Notes: generated by a model not told the origin, from the sequence alone. A stretch of DNA of 64,000 nt from Adenophora triphylla var. japonica (GCA_022495995.1 JAFEMH010002576.1:248001-312000); one strand, 5' to 3'. Shown: positions 21,820 to 33,291, counted from the stretch's first letter. Made by a program: numbers and translations.

Positions 21820-24800
21820 ATGGCTACTCAATCAAACGTGGAAACCAACGCTGGGAACAACTCCGAGAATCTTCGTGTGGAGGAAGCGCTTCGTGTGGAA
21901 ACCAACTCTCAAAGGGTGGTTGTCCAAACTGTTTCGAACCATCATGGTGAGAAACCGGAAAAGTTTGTTGGCCAAGACTTTAAAAGATGGCAACAAAAGA
22001 TGCTTTTCTATTTGACTACCTTGAACTTGGCGAGATTTCTTAAGGAAGATCCGCCACAGTTGGGTGAGAATGAGATGGATGGGCAAGCCATCTCGGCTCT
22101 TGATGCTTGGAAGCATTCCGAGTTTCTTTGCAGAAATTACATCCTTAATGGATTGTCGGATACGCTATACAATGTGTATAGTGTTAAGAAAACTGCAAAG
22201 GAACTATGGGAGTCCTTGGAATATAAGTATAAGATAGATGACGCGGGCACAAAGAAATTCATTATGGGCCGTTTTCTTGATTATAAAATGGTGGACTCAA
22301 AAACTGTTAAAAGTCAAGTGGAAGAGTTACAAATAATCATTCATGAAATTCATGCCGAAGGGATGGTAATTAGTGAAAGCTTTCAAGTGGCGGCAATCAT
22401 TGAAAAGTTGCCTCCCGCTTGGAAAGATTTCAAGAATTATCTTAAACACAAACGAAAGGAAATGAATGTTGAAGCGCTTGCTATTCGTCTTCGGATTGAG
22501 GAAGAGAATAGGATTGCGGAGAAGAAGTTGAATAATCTTCTTGTGGCGAAAGCCAATGTTGTGGAGCATGTTGATAGCTCCAAGGCCAATAGCAAGGCAA
22601 ATGGCAAAGCCAAAGGCAAGTTTGGTCCCAAAAAGGGTGGTTCTAGTTTGAAGCCAAAGGGAGGAATCTCCAAGAAAAAGTTCGGTGGAACTTGTTACAA
22701 TTGTGGCATTGTGGGCCACAAGTCTTCCGAGTGTAGGAAGCCAAAGAAACAAGCAAACATGGTGGATGTCATCTCGAATGAAGTTTCCGATATGAACTTG
22801 GCAGCGGTAATTTATGAGGTGAATTTGGTGGGTTCAAACCCAAATCAGTGGTGGATTGACACCGGTGCTACTAGGCATGTTTGCTCAAACAAGGAAATGT
22901 TTAGTAGTTTTGAAGCCCTTGAAAATGGTGAGAAATTGTTCATGGGAAATTCTGCCACCTCCGATGTGAAAGGTCAAGGCAAGGTGGTGCTGAAGTTGAC
23001 TTCCGGGAAAGAGTTGACTCTCAACAATGTGCTCTATGTGCCCGAAATCCGAAAAAATCTGGTGTCCAGACCGCTTTTGATTAAGCATGGGTTTCGTGTT
23101 GTGTTTGAATCCGATATGGTTACTTTGTCTAAAAGTGGAATGTTTGTAGGCAAAGGTTATGTTTGTGATGGTATGTTTAAGCTTAGTGCTATGGTTGTTA
23201 AAAGCAATGTAATGGCTAACAAGCCTAAGATGAATGTGATGAATAAGAATAATTCTTCCGTTTACTTGCTTGAGTCTTCCAATTTGTGGCATGGTAGACT
23301 AGGACATGTTAACTATGATACTATACGTAGATTAATTAACATGAATTGCATACCAAAATGTAAAATAGACTACAAACATAAATGTGAAACTTGTGTAGAG
23401 GCAAAGTTTACAAAACCTCCGTTCCATTCGGTTGTAAGAAATAATGAACCACTTAAGTTGGTTCATACGGATTTATGTGACTTCAAGTCAACACAAACAC
23501 GAGGGGGCAATAAGTACTTTATGACTTTTGTTGATGATAGCACAAAATATTGTTATGTGTATCTTCTCAAAAGTAAAGATGAGGCTATAGAGAAGTTTGT
23601 TCTCTATAAAAATGAAGTTGAAAATCAACTCAACCGGAAAATAAAGGTCATAAGAAGTGATCGTGGTGGTGAGTATGAATTCCCTTTTGAAGGTATTTGT
23701 GCTCAACATGGGATTAAACATGTTACAACACCACCATACACCCCACAATCCAATGGAGTTGCCGAGAGGAAAAATCGAACTCTAAAGGACATGATGAATG
23801 CCATGTTAATAAGTTCGGGGTTACCGGATAACATGTGGGGAGAGGCCGTCTTGTCGGCAAATTATGTGTTAAATAAAATGCCCCGAAAGAAAATAAATAA
23901 GAGCCCCTATGAATTGTGGCATGGAAGAGTGCCTTCATACCAATACATGCGAGTGTGGGGGTGTCTTGCAAAGGTTTCAATACCACCTCCCAAAAAGGTG
24001 AAAATTGGACCAAAAACTATTGATTGCATATTTATTGGGTATGCTCACAATAGTAGTGCTTATAGGTTTCTTGTGCATGAATCGAAGATTCAAGATATAT
24101 ACAAGAATACTATAATGGAGTCAAGAAATGCTTCTTTCTTTGAGAATGTGTTTCCGTGCAAAAGAGATGATGCAAGTTCATCTAAACGGAGACATGATTC
24201 AATAGAAGAAGAAGAAGTCGAAGGAACAAATCATCATGATGAAAATGATGAAGCGGAGGTAGAACCTCGACGGAGCAAACGAGGTAGGGTAGAAAAATCT
24301 TTTGGCCCAGATTTTCTAACCTATATGCTTGAAAGTGAACCACAAAGTTATAAAGAGGCCGTGAGCTCTTCCGAAGGACCTTTGTGGAAAGAGGCCATTA
24401 AAAGTGAGATTGATTCCATTTTACAAAATCACACTTGGGAATTAGTGAATCTTCCTCCGGGAAGTAAACCACTAGGATATAGGTGGATTTTTAAAAGGAA
24501 AATGAAGACGGATGGAACAATTGACAAGTATAAGGCAAGACTTGTAATTAAAGGTTACAAGCAAAAGGAAGGCCTTGATTACTTTGATACATATTCTCCG
24601 GTTACGAGAATAACATCCATAAGAATTGTACTTGCAATAGCCGCATTGCGGAATCTTGAAGTACATCAAATGGATGTTAAAACAGCCTTTCTAAATGGGG
24701 ATTTAGAAGAGGAAATTTACATGGAGCAACCGGAAGGATTTTATGCGTCGGGGCAAGAAAATAAAGTGTGCAAGTTAGTAAAGTCATTGTATGGCTTGAA

Positions 24801-25882
24801 ACAAGCACCAAAACAATGGCATCAAAAGTTTGATCAAGCCATGATGGAAAATGGATTTAAAATAAATGAATGTGACAAATGTATCTATGTTAGAGACACG
24901 GGAAATGGCTACGTCATTTTATGTCTTTATGTAGATGACATGCTTATCATAGGAAGCTGTGATAAAATGATAAAATCCACTAAAGATATGTTGAACTCAA
25001 AGTTTGACATGAAAGATATGGGGTTAGCCGACGTAATCCTTGGCGTGAAAATTTCGAGAATGTCAAATGGACTTGCTTTAAGCCAGTCACATTATGTGGA
25101 TAAAATTCTTGAGAAATTCAGCAAGAATGACTTAGCTATTGCTAGAACCCCAATAGACATGAGTCAACATCTATCAAAAAATAGAGGTGACACAGTTTCT
25201 CAAGTTGAATACTCGAGAATCATTGGAAGTCTAATGTACTTGATGAGTTGTACTAGACCAGATATTGCTTACACGGTTAGCAAACTGAGTCGGTATACAA
25301 GTAATCCCAGAGCGGAACATTGGAATGGTATAGTGAGAGTACTAAGGTACTTAAGATATACTCGCGATTATGCTTTACACTATACTAGACATCCAGCGGT
25401 AATTGAAGGGCATAGCGATGCTAATTGGATATCCGATATAAAAGACTCAAGGTCTACGAGCGAATTTGTATTCACATTAGCAGGAGCAGCTATATCATGG
25501 AAATCTTCTAAACAAACGGTTATAGCTAGATCCACGATGGAATCTGAGTTTATAGCGTTAGATAAATGTGGTGAAGAAGCCGAATGGCTACGCCAATTTA
25601 TAGAAGATATTCCAAGATGGACGAAGCCCGTGCCATCAATATGTATACATTGTGATAGCCCAATCGGCGATTGGAAGGGCACACAATCATATGTATAATG
25701 GTAAGTCTAGACACATTCGTCGAAGACATAATACCATTAGACAACTACTCTCAACTGGCACAATATCCATTGACTATGTTAAGTCAAAGGAAAATTTAGC
25801 GGATCCGTTAACCAAAGGGTTAAATAGAGAGTTAGTCGAAAGCTCGACGAGGGGAATGGGACTTAAGCCTCTTAAAAGTTAA
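21820..25882 (+). pseudogene. Ty1/copia Gag-Pol polyprotein with one late frameshift
   Basis: One frame runs from ATG 21820 (after a splice-acceptor-like TTTGTTTCAG; an in-frame ATG at 21802 is less likely) to a stop at 25698. It carries Gag, a zinc knuckle [14 protein letters not shown] (about residue 292), protease [10 protein letters not shown] (about 347), integrase HHCC and core ([25 protein letters not shown]), reverse transcriptase with YVDDML (about 1038) and RNase H starting SDANW (about 1198). The rest of RNase H (SAIGRA to LADPLTKGL) continues in the next frame from about 25652 to 25882, so a single-base change near 25665-25672 breaks the last domain. Gag to RT is intact. The order protease-integrase-RT defines the Ty1/copia superfamily. 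Confidence 0.95.
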
Positions 25883-26420
25883 ACACAGCGGAAAACCCAA
25901 TCTAGATGACTGGAGATCCCAAGAACTAGATTCAATGGGACAACCTAACTGTTAAAAGACTTGTAGCGTCACCGTGGGGAATCAACCCCAAGTCCATTCC
26001 TATTAGTGACATCCCGAAAGGACAAGGATAAGCCTATGGCTTTTAATGATTCTTACGCGTCGAAAATTCGAGCGGGGTAATACGGGTTACCTTTAAGAAA
26101 TCACCTATGTGAGAGAGAAGTGGGGCCGCTTCGAGGAGAATTGTGTGAGGCTCAATTCTTAGACCCTCTCGCAGAACCGTGCGTATGTTCAGGGCCATGA
26201 TTGAAAATAGCTATGAGAATTGAAGTATGTTAGGACGATACTTGTGTTAAGCATATGATCGGCTACACAAAAAGCATAACGATTCAAGGACATCGCGTCT
26301 ATCGATTTGCGAGTAGAGTAAATATGCTTGTACGAGCGAAGATTCAATGGGCATTCCCACATCTTCGTATGCAAGTTTTCGTCTGCCGGGCTTTATCACC
26401 AATTCCGCATTATTCCTTCA
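25883..26420 (+). mobile_element. Copia 3' untranslated internal region
   Basis: Non-coding sequence between the pol end and the 3' LTR. No further domain is visible; a 74-codon plus-strand frame and a 61-codon minus-strand frame here are unsupported. Confidence 0.7.
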
Positions 26421-26430
26421 TGTGGGGGAT
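26421..26430 (+). promoter_or_regulatory. Polypurine tract
   Basis: TGTGGGGGAT directly precedes the 3' LTR start TGTTGGAA and is the expected plus-strand primer site. Confidence 0.8.
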
Positions 26431-27713
26431 TGTTGGAAAAAAAGTGTGTTTTGAAGGAAATAATGAGTTATTTTCTTAATTTGTTATTTGTTAAAATGAC
26501 AAATTGATTGTTGGATTGTGTTCTACTCCATGAGTACATTGAAATCATATATTCATTTGTTCAAAATGATTGAGAAATGAATGAGATATGAAGGTTCAAA
26601 GTTAATGGGTTGGAATGGGTAAAATGTGGTTATCCCACATTGGAAAAAGATGAAAAAGTGGCTAAGTTTAAATACTCCTACACTTTGGTAGGGAGTAAGA
26701 TTGTGGTACATAGAGGCTCTCTCTCGCGCACAGGTGCGCAGGGGGGGTGCAAATCATGGACCGAAATAGGCTTCGAACTACCGAACTCATGTGCATGCGC
26801 GTCCTGCGGACACGAATGTAGCTCCGAAATGTCCGCGCGAGCCCACTTTTCACATATTTTTTTTCCAAACTTGACCCAATGTTTCTGGAAGTGAGGCGGG
26901 CGCCTGGACCTGGCTGAGGCGGGCGCCTCGACTCCAGAAGGTGCAGGCCATTGGCAAGACTCTGAGGCGGGTGCCTGAAGCTGTCCGAGGCGGCCGCATG
27001 GAAGTCAGTAGAGGAGCTGGCCATAGAACCTCTTTGAGGCGGGCGCCTCGCGTTCCCCGAGGCGGGCGCCTCGCGTTCCCCGAGGCGGGCGCCTCGCGTT
27101 CCCCGAGGCGGGCGCCTGGGCTCCAGTGGCTGTACGGGAAAAATGATTTTACCATGTTTTGTAACAGCTCAAAAGACTGTTAATAAATGTGTAATTTCAA
27201 CAGCCATATAACTGATCAAAGGGAGTTTATGAGCCAAATAATTATGCAATTATGTTGAAATAATTGTATTAATTAAGAAAATTAAAACATGGTTTAATTT
27301 TCTGTTATCTACTTGGATTATATAATGGCAAGAACACAACAAGAGAAACACACAAATTTTTCCAGAATTCCTCTCCTCTTCCTCTTGTTGCATATTGAAC
27401 AAATATTTTCCTTGGCCTCCTTGCATTGCATTTGTGGTGATAAAGTTCAAGCATCAACTTCAGTTCGCCGGAGGTCCAATTGTGCAACCACCGTCCGGTT
27501 ACTCCGTTTCATCCTGGGAGACAAGCGTTCCGTAACAACTCAAGCACAACGTGGTGAGGGGGCGTAATTTGTCTTAAGGAGAGTTAAGGAGAGTGTGACT
27601 TCACACGACTCGGAATTCCTTCGACAAATCTATTCTTTCTCTTGTATTTTCTGTTTATGTTTTAATTAGTTTTATATAATTCCAGCAGAGATTTTGTAAT
27701 AGTTATTCTAACA
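26431..27713 (+). mobile_element. Copia element 3' LTR
   Basis: 1283 bp, starting TGTTGGAA and ending TTCTAACA (one change from the 5' LTR end). Differences from the 5' LTR are few point changes, an expanded palindrome array, a small change near 26830 and a 10-bp duplication GAGTTAAGGA near 27580-27590. The few differences suggest a young insertion. Confidence 0.95.
26893..27125. repeat. 23-bp palindromic repeat array in the 3' LTR (8 copies)
   Basis: GAGGCGGGCGCCTCGCGTTC plus CCC repeats exactly at 27036, 27059 and 27082, with variants before and after. The 5' LTR has only four copies, at the outer positions. Confidence 0.92.
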
Positions 27714-27716
27714 AGG

Positions 27717-27740
27717 GAGAGCATTTGAAGCGGACTCCCC
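27717..27740 (+). repeat. Candidate degenerate MULE terminal repeat, left
   Basis: GAGAGCATTTGAAGCGGACT then CCCC resembles, on the opposite strand, 30697-30722 (GAGATTAAATTCTAGGCGGACT region then ACCC). Similarity continues inward (CACGTG and ATTTT words). It is imperfect and flanking 9-bp duplications are not evident. Confidence 0.4.
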
Positions 27741-27872
27741 GTTTTTCTTCAAAAAGCAGATCCCAGTTAGATTAAGGCACGTGGAGACATTTTAAAAATG
27801 AATGGTGCAAAATTCACAAGTAAAAATATCACTTTTTAAAACTTAACCATGGTTTAGAAAAGAAAGTAACTA

Positions 27873-30026
27873 TCATCGTCCCTTTGAAGAAATATGTGGT
27901 GGATCTAACAAAGGAATTGACACCGTAGATAACAATTGACAATTATGATCAGGTTGTTCATCAATAGTGAAATCGCACTGAGCTTGACTCTCGCCAGTCT
28001 CATCATCCATGCCCAAAAGTTCAGAATGAACTTTTTGTAATGCAAGTGCTAGATAATCATGCTCCTTTTGTGATTTTTGCCCTTCTTCGATAATTTCCAA
28101 GAAATTTATCATCAAGCTATTTCTTCGCAATGTCGATGTAATTTGTGGGTCTTCGTGTATCAGCTTTTGAGGGTCTTCATGTATCTGCTCACCCAAATTT
28201 TCTTGTGTAGCATGTGACTTAGCATTGATTGTCCATCTTTGTAAGACATATTCATCTGGCAAGCAATTGACGAAAGATTTTTTCACAAATGTTGCAAGAA
28301 TATGTCTACAAAGAATTCCAACAAATTCAAACATGTGACACGAACAAACAACATTCTTGTCGGATATGTCAAGTACTACCTCATATATTGGTTTTTCCTT
28401 TCCCGTTGGCACTATATGATATCTCTTTTTGGTCCCATCTTGACTAGTCTTGTACGTCGTGTATTTCTGACTTGAAAACAATTCTTCTTGGAACTTCAAA
28501 AACATCTTTCTCGTATATATATCAGCTGCATGTGCTTCCATTTTGTAGCATGTCTTCAACATTGGCTTGGTATTTTTAGTTTTCAAATCCTTTTCTTTCT
28601 CTTTCAAATATCTTGCATCTAATGCCTTTTCATATTGAAGGACAAAGTCACTTACTAACGTACTTGAACGAACAAATCCTTTGAAAAACTTATTCATACT
28701 CTCACTTCTTTGTGTTGCTGACATTCCATCACAAAATATTGTTCGTGAATATGCTGGAATCCATTGCTCACGCTTCCCGTACAACTTCTTTAGCCACTCA
28801 TTTTCCTGTAATTCATACTTATGGATCAATTCATTCCACTCATATATAAACTCTTCAATTGTGATTGTATTATGAATGTAATGGTGGAAATCCTCTTTAA
28901 AAGAAGGGTATTTATTGTAAACATGCCCCAAATGCTCTGGGACTTTTTGCAAAATATGCCACATGCACAACCGATGAGATGTATTCGGTAATACCTCTAC
29001 GATTGCTGCCCGCATAGATTTATCTTCATCCGTTATTATTATCGAAGGAGCACACCCAAACATTGATGCAAGCCACGTTTTTAACAACCAAACATATGAA
29101 CTTGTCGTTTCATCTACAAGTAAAGCACACCCAAACATAACTGTTTGATGATGATGGTTAACCCCGCTGAATGGAACAAAAGGCATGCTATACAAATTAG
29201 TAAGATATGTAGCATCAAAAGTCACAACATCTTCAAAATATTTGTATGCTAACCTTGACCTTGCATCTGTCCAAAAACAATTTCCCATGCGATTATTCTC
29301 ATCTATTTGGATTGAATAAAAAAAACCTGGATTTTTGGATTGACATTCCGAGAAGTACTTATCCATCCTCTGTGCATCTCCATCTTTAAGAAGTTCTCTC
29401 CTTGTATTTCCTAGATGATTCTGAATATCCATAAGAGCACAACCAGCATTAGCTTCACCGGATCCATGACTTAACACAGACATTATCTTTCTTGGAGCAA
29501 TTCCTGCCTCATTAAGCACATTAATAAGATTTTTCTGTGCAGGAGTAATCTTTCTATGTCCCCGAAGCATGCTTGTGGTCCTTGGTGTATACAACTCATG
29601 GTTATGATCAGTTGTGAACCTAATTACAACCCACTTTCCAGTATCTCTTCTTAAACTAACACTCATCATTGCTTTACATCCAATTTTTATCATTGACTTA
29701 TTTCTTTTGGACTTTGCTTGATTATTTTGATTAAGATTTCCTTCCCTTGAACATGCATAATCTACTCCAATCAATAACTTATCTGACTTGGATAATCTAG
29801 TGTGGCTTACTTTTATGTCAAATCCAACACGTCTTGCATATGCCTTATAACAAGCCTTAGCATCATCTAGGTCATCGAATGTCATGTCTGTACATGGCTC
29901 TAGAAGACCACCACATGAAAAAGATTGTGTCGTGCTCTGCTTCTCATTAGTTTTTCCACTTCCTGCACCATCCATTGGTACTTCTTGTTGCATGGTTGCC
30001 TCTTGTTCCAAGAGATTATCAGTCAT
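27873..30026 (-). CDS. FAR1-related / Mutator-like transposase-derived protein
   Basis: An intact 717-codon single-exon frame. A FAR1 DNA-binding domain (about 57-147, with Cys92, Cys117, His141 and His143 as probable zinc ligands) precedes a MULE transposase core (about 263-360). All catalytic-type positions are present: Asp271 in TFDATY, Asp333 in ITDEDK, the CxxH motif HRLCMWHI (354/357) and Glu442 in RSESMN. A SWIM zinc finger CSCH...CRH spans about 561-575. FAR1/FHY3 relatives are nuclear regulators of light responses, but the same architecture also belongs to active FAR1-type MULE transposases. An acceptor-like TTTATGCAG at about 30040 (minus strand) suggests a 5' UTR intron. The 3' end lies 160 bp from the copia LTR. 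Confidence 0.93.
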   Translation of the reverse strand: MTDNLLEQEATMQQEVPMDGAGSGKTNEKQSTTQSFSCGGLLEPCTDMTFDDLDDAKACYKAYARRVGFDIKVSHTRLSKSDKLLIGVDYACSREGNLNQNNQAKSKRNKSMIKIGCKAMMSVSLRRDTGKWVVIRFTTDHNHELYTPRTTSMLRGHRKITPAQKNLINVLNEAGIAPRKIMSVLSHGSGEANAGCALMDIQNHLGNTRRELLKDGDAQRMDKYFSECQSKNPGFFYSIQIDENNRMGNCFWTDARSRLAYKYFEDVVTFDATYLTNLYSMPFVPFSGVNHHHQTVMFGCALLVDETTSSYVWLLKTWLASMFGCAPSIIITDEDKSMRAAIVEVLPNTSHRLCMWHILQKVPEHLGHVYNKYPSFKEDFHHYIHNTITIEEFIYEWNELIHKYELQENEWLKKLYGKREQWIPAYSRTIFCDGMSATQRSESMNKFFKGFVRSSTLVSDFVLQYEKALDARYLKEKEKDLKTKNTKPMLKTCYKMEAHAADIYTRKMFLKFQEELFSSQKYTTYKTSQDGTKKRYHIVPTGKEKPIYEVVLDISDKNVVCSCHMFEFVGILCRHILATFVKKSFVNCLPDEYVLQRWTINAKSHATQENLGEQIHEDPQKLIHEDPQITSTLRRNSLMINFLEIIEEGQKSQKEHDYLALALQKVHSELLGMDDETGESQAQCDFTIDEQPDHNCQLLSTVSIPLLDPPHISSKGR

Positions 30027-30299
30027 ATTTAAGGTTCTGCATAAACACCAAGCAATATATAATTAAATCGAACACATTCTTTACAACATTGAAATACTAG
30101 TTAAATGAGATATAAAAAAATATCAATAGAAAAAATTTATATAAGAAAAAGTAAAATTGAATATTTATTTTGGGACGGAAGTGATATGGAAGTAGTATGT
30201 GATATTGATTTCAGACATGGAAAAATAGAAATGGAGTTGTGCAATAGTACGTGGGGAAGGGGGATATCAGACACCATCATAAACAAAAAAAAAATCACA

Positions 30300-30370
30300 A
30301 AATAATTTACTCCCTACGTTCCATGCCATTAACACTTACAAATTAATGAAAAAATGGGATGGAGGTGAAT
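30300..30370. mobile_element. Very short MITE remnant
   Basis: CTCCCTACGTTCCATGCCAT (from about 30311) and ATGGGATGGAGG (to about 30366) face each other about 35 bp apart, resembling a deletion derivative of the Stowaway-type family. A lone end-like GGGACGGAAGT lies at 30173. Confidence 0.5.
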
Positions 30371-30544
30371 AACAGTTTATGCATTATACCAGAAATTACA
30401 ATTGATCGCTGTTGGAGAAGATGAACGATCGAAAGATTGATGAATGAACAGAGAAGAAATTGAAGTGTAATGGAGAAGATGGAGGAAAGTCTGAACTTCT
30501 GTAATTGATTAGGGTAAATTAATTTGGGGTAAAAAATATTAAAC

Positions 30545-30640
30545 CTTTCAATAGTAACCAAGGCCTTTCAATAGTAACCAAGGCAGCTCAACCATGATTT
30601 GGAATTTAGTAACCAGGCAGCTCAACCATGATTTGGAATT
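30545..30640. repeat. Short direct repeats
   Basis: CCTTTCAATAGTAACCAAGG is repeated next to itself (30545 and 30566). GCAGCTCAACCATGATTTGG is repeated at 30584 and 30619. Confidence 0.85.
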
Positions 30641-30696
30641 TAGAAAAATTTGCACGTGTCAAGCATATAATGGAGTCCGTTATCTTGGGTTTAAAG

Positions 30697-30722
30697 GGTA
30701 GTCCGCCTAGAATTTAATCTCT
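30697..30722 (-). repeat. Candidate degenerate MULE terminal repeat, right
   Basis: The inverted partner of the candidate repeat at 27717-27740. See that entry for the match and its limits. Confidence 0.4.
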
Positions 30723-30957
30723 TAATGGAAAGACATGAATGACTTTTACATAGAAAGTTAACAGAATGCAACTTTATGTCATTCGTTACAGTTTTATTAG
30801 CAAATAAGGGTCTGAAGTTACTAATCTTAGCAAATAATGGTTTGGTTTAACGAAAATTTCTAACAATTTTGTTAAAAAATTCTTAATTGCTAATATTTAT
30901 ATTATTTAGATCGTTAAAATTTGATACATCAAATCCTTTTATATGCGAACAACTTTA

Positions 30958-31222
30958 CTCCCTCCGTCCCATAAAATCTTACCTGATTACTACGAACTCA
31001 GTTCAACCAAGTTCAACTTTGACCAAATTTTAATATCAATTTACTTATCATAATAAAAATCTAAAAATTGTTATCCATAAAATAACCAAATGATTTATCA
31101 ATATCAATTATTAAAATTTCATTAGAATTAGAATGAATAGATTGATATTAAAGTTTGATTAAAATTGTACTCGATTGACTTGACACTATTCAAAATGGGA
31201 AAGATTTTATGGGAGGAGGGAG
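30958..31222. mobile_element. Stowaway-type MITE, 265 bp
   Basis: Left CTCCCTCCGTCCCATAAAAT and right ATTTTATGGGAGGAGGGAG, flanked by TA. This is the fullest copy of the subfamily also seen truncated at 20287-20455 and related to 40554-40811. Confidence 0.93.
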
Positions 31223-31460
31223 TATACCCTTATTTATCATTTACTACCTATCAATAATTAAAAATGTTGAATAAGTCAAATGTGCTAAAACAAAGAAGTT
31301 ACTCCAAATTAAGAAAAACATCAAAATTTACCAAGAACTGCCACAATAGAAAAGGGAATGAAGCTCCATTCCTTGTTAGCCTTTCTCCTTGACAAAACTA
31401 CCCCTAAAGACTCTTTATCTCAGGGATAATTACCAAGGAGAGTAATGTATTTAAGATTCA

Positions 31461-31784
31461 TTTTCAAATAAGGTAACGTAATAACTAGTTACTAACTTAG
31501 GTAACGTACTTAAAGTAATTTCAAATAAGGTAATGTATCAAATTTTAACTAACGTCGTTAAAAAATCTAATGGGCTACCCCCTACCCCCCGCCCCACCCT
31601 ACCCCCGCCCCTACCCCTACCCCCTACCCCCCACACCCTACCCCTTCCCCCCCACCCCCAGCCCCCCATTAGATTTTTTAATGACGTTAGTTAAAAATTT
31701 GATACGTTACCTTATTTGAAATTAATTTTAAAAGTACGATATCTAAGTTAGTAACTAGTTAATACGTTACCTTATTTGAAAAAA
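31461..31784. mobile_element. Foldback element with a C-rich loop
   Basis: Inverted arms of about 105-115 bp (left 31461-31574, right 31665-31784; shared TTTTCAAATAAGGTAACGTA and AAAAAATCTAATGGG) enclose a loop of about 90 bp that is almost only C with CCCTAC words. There is no coding. The class is unclear. Confidence 0.8.
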
Positions 31785-32842
31785 AAAACGAAAGTACGTT
31801 GCACCACTTGGTTGGTCTGTTTATCTCAACACTCCTATTTTCTTCACATTAAAAGCACACACAGTGAGTGAGTGAGTGAGTGAGTATACAGCAGACTTAC
31901 AACAACCAATCAACAAATATCTCTCCACCCTTCTCTCTCTCTCTCCTCTGCTTTTGTTCAATCTCTTCTTCTTTATATCCATTCTTGGGTAACCAAGGGA
32001 CCACTTTAATCCAATCACATGCCGATCCTTAATCTATTTCAATCATTCTCCTCTTTCTTTGATCTGGTTTTTCACGATTCTTTCCAAAACTTCCATCTTT
32101 AGTTCCTCTTCCTCCCATCAATCTCTTCCTTTTTTACTTTTAAACCCCATTTACTGACTGTTATTTTCAAAACCCACAAGTTTTTTTTTCTTTTGTGTTT
32201 TCAGCTTGGAATAGTGTTCATCATTCAATCTTGGGATAGCTCTCACCTGGTTAGTTTTACTGTTTTCTTGATTTAGTTTTTTGGGATTTGAAAATTCATT
32301 GTTAATTTGTGATTCTTGTGAATAGGGATCTTGGTAGTTGTTATTGATGGCTTCGTTTTTAGATCTTGCTGTTTATATAAGCTTTATTGAAATTTGTGTT
32401 TTTAGTTAATGATATTTTGCTGTTAAGGATTCTGATTTGTCTTGAGGATTCTTCTGGGAAATCTGTTTGAGCTGTTTTAGAAATTAAGCTAGATGTCTTT
32501 GGGCTGGACTGCTTGACTGGAGCTTAATGATTACTCCATGTCTCTTGTTGGCTCCACTTAATTGAAGCTTAAAAATGACTTTTGCTCAAAGGCTTGTGGA
32601 GTATTACAATGCCCAAGTTATAGAACTATTATTCATCTGTTTTTGAGTTTCAAATTTCTACTTTATGTATGGTAACACAAATAAATAATGTTGTTATTAT
32701 CTGTTGGTTTGTTCTCCGAGCATGTTTGATGAAATCATCCTATGTCATAGCTAAAACTGCTTTGATCATTAATGGTACTCCACAAAAGTTTGGATGATTT
32801 TATTAATCTGTTTGTAGTAAGACTGTATATGTTTCCTTGACA
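31785..32842 (+). promoter_or_regulatory. Promoter and spliced 5' UTR of the AT-hook gene
   Basis: CT-rich sequence (31915-31960) and likely UTR up to about 32250. A T-rich intron follows and ends TTTCCTTGACAG at 32842. The exact donor is uncertain (a candidate is CACCTG/GTTAGT near 32249). A GAGT microsatellite of five units lies at 31865-31884. Confidence 0.55.
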
Positions 32843-32883
32843 GAATCTCTAGTTTTCAAAGGTTCTTCTTTGCTGGCTTAAGA

Positions 32884-33291
32884 ATGGGTAGAGGTAGAGG
32901 AAAAGGGAAAAAGTTTACCGTGACGAGTCATGATGATCCTGGAAGTGGTGACGAGGAGAAAATACCTGCACAGAAGAGACGTGGAAGGCCACAGAAACTA
33001 ATGTTAGATGAAATTGACGAAGAAAATGAAAAGATAGTCGAAGAAGAAGAACAAGAAGAAGATAGCGAAAATGGTTTATCAAGCAAAGAAATGAAAAGTC
33101 TATCTGCAACAGAAAACGGAAAGAAGAGGAGACGCAATAATGCACAGGCAAAGGAAAAGCCTGATGATTCAGTCAAAGAGGAAAATAGCAATGATGAGTT
33201 GACTACTAAGCCTAATGGTTTCCGTCACAATGGTAGTAGGAGGAAAAGCACGCCTCGTAGGGCTGCTGAAGCAGGCGTGGAGTGCAGGTGA
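32884..33291 (+). CDS. Small AT-hook-like charged nuclear protein
   Basis: 135 codons. It starts MGRGRGKGKKF, has an AT-hook-like RRGRPQK (about residues 32-38), an acidic stretch rich in EEE (about 43-62), two basic clusters (GKKRRRN about 79-85; RRKSTPRRAAE about 119-129) and almost no hydrophobic core, so it is probably disordered, nuclear and DNA-associated. The ATG is 42 bp after a clear splice acceptor. A donor-like GTGCAG/GTGAAC overlaps the stop, so a longer spliced form is possible. I recognise it only as a conserved-looking plant protein of unknown role. Confidence 0.75.
   Translation: MGRGRGKGKKFTVTSHDDPGSGDEEKIPAQKRRGRPQKLMLDEIDEENEKIVEEEEQEEDSENGLSSKEMKSLSATENGKKRRRNNAQAKEKPDDSVKEENSNDELTTKPNGFRHNGSRRKSTPRRAAEAGVECR

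Noticed and set aside
26610..27183. Arg/Pro/Gly-rich ORFs in the copia LTRs (also 20725-21191 and 27313-27567)
   Set aside because: They lie within LTRs and across the 23-bp palindrome array, and are repeated in both LTRs; not separate genes.
31575..31664. Interstitial telomere repeat
   Set aside because: The C-rich words are CCCTAC-like and irregular, not CCCTAAA.
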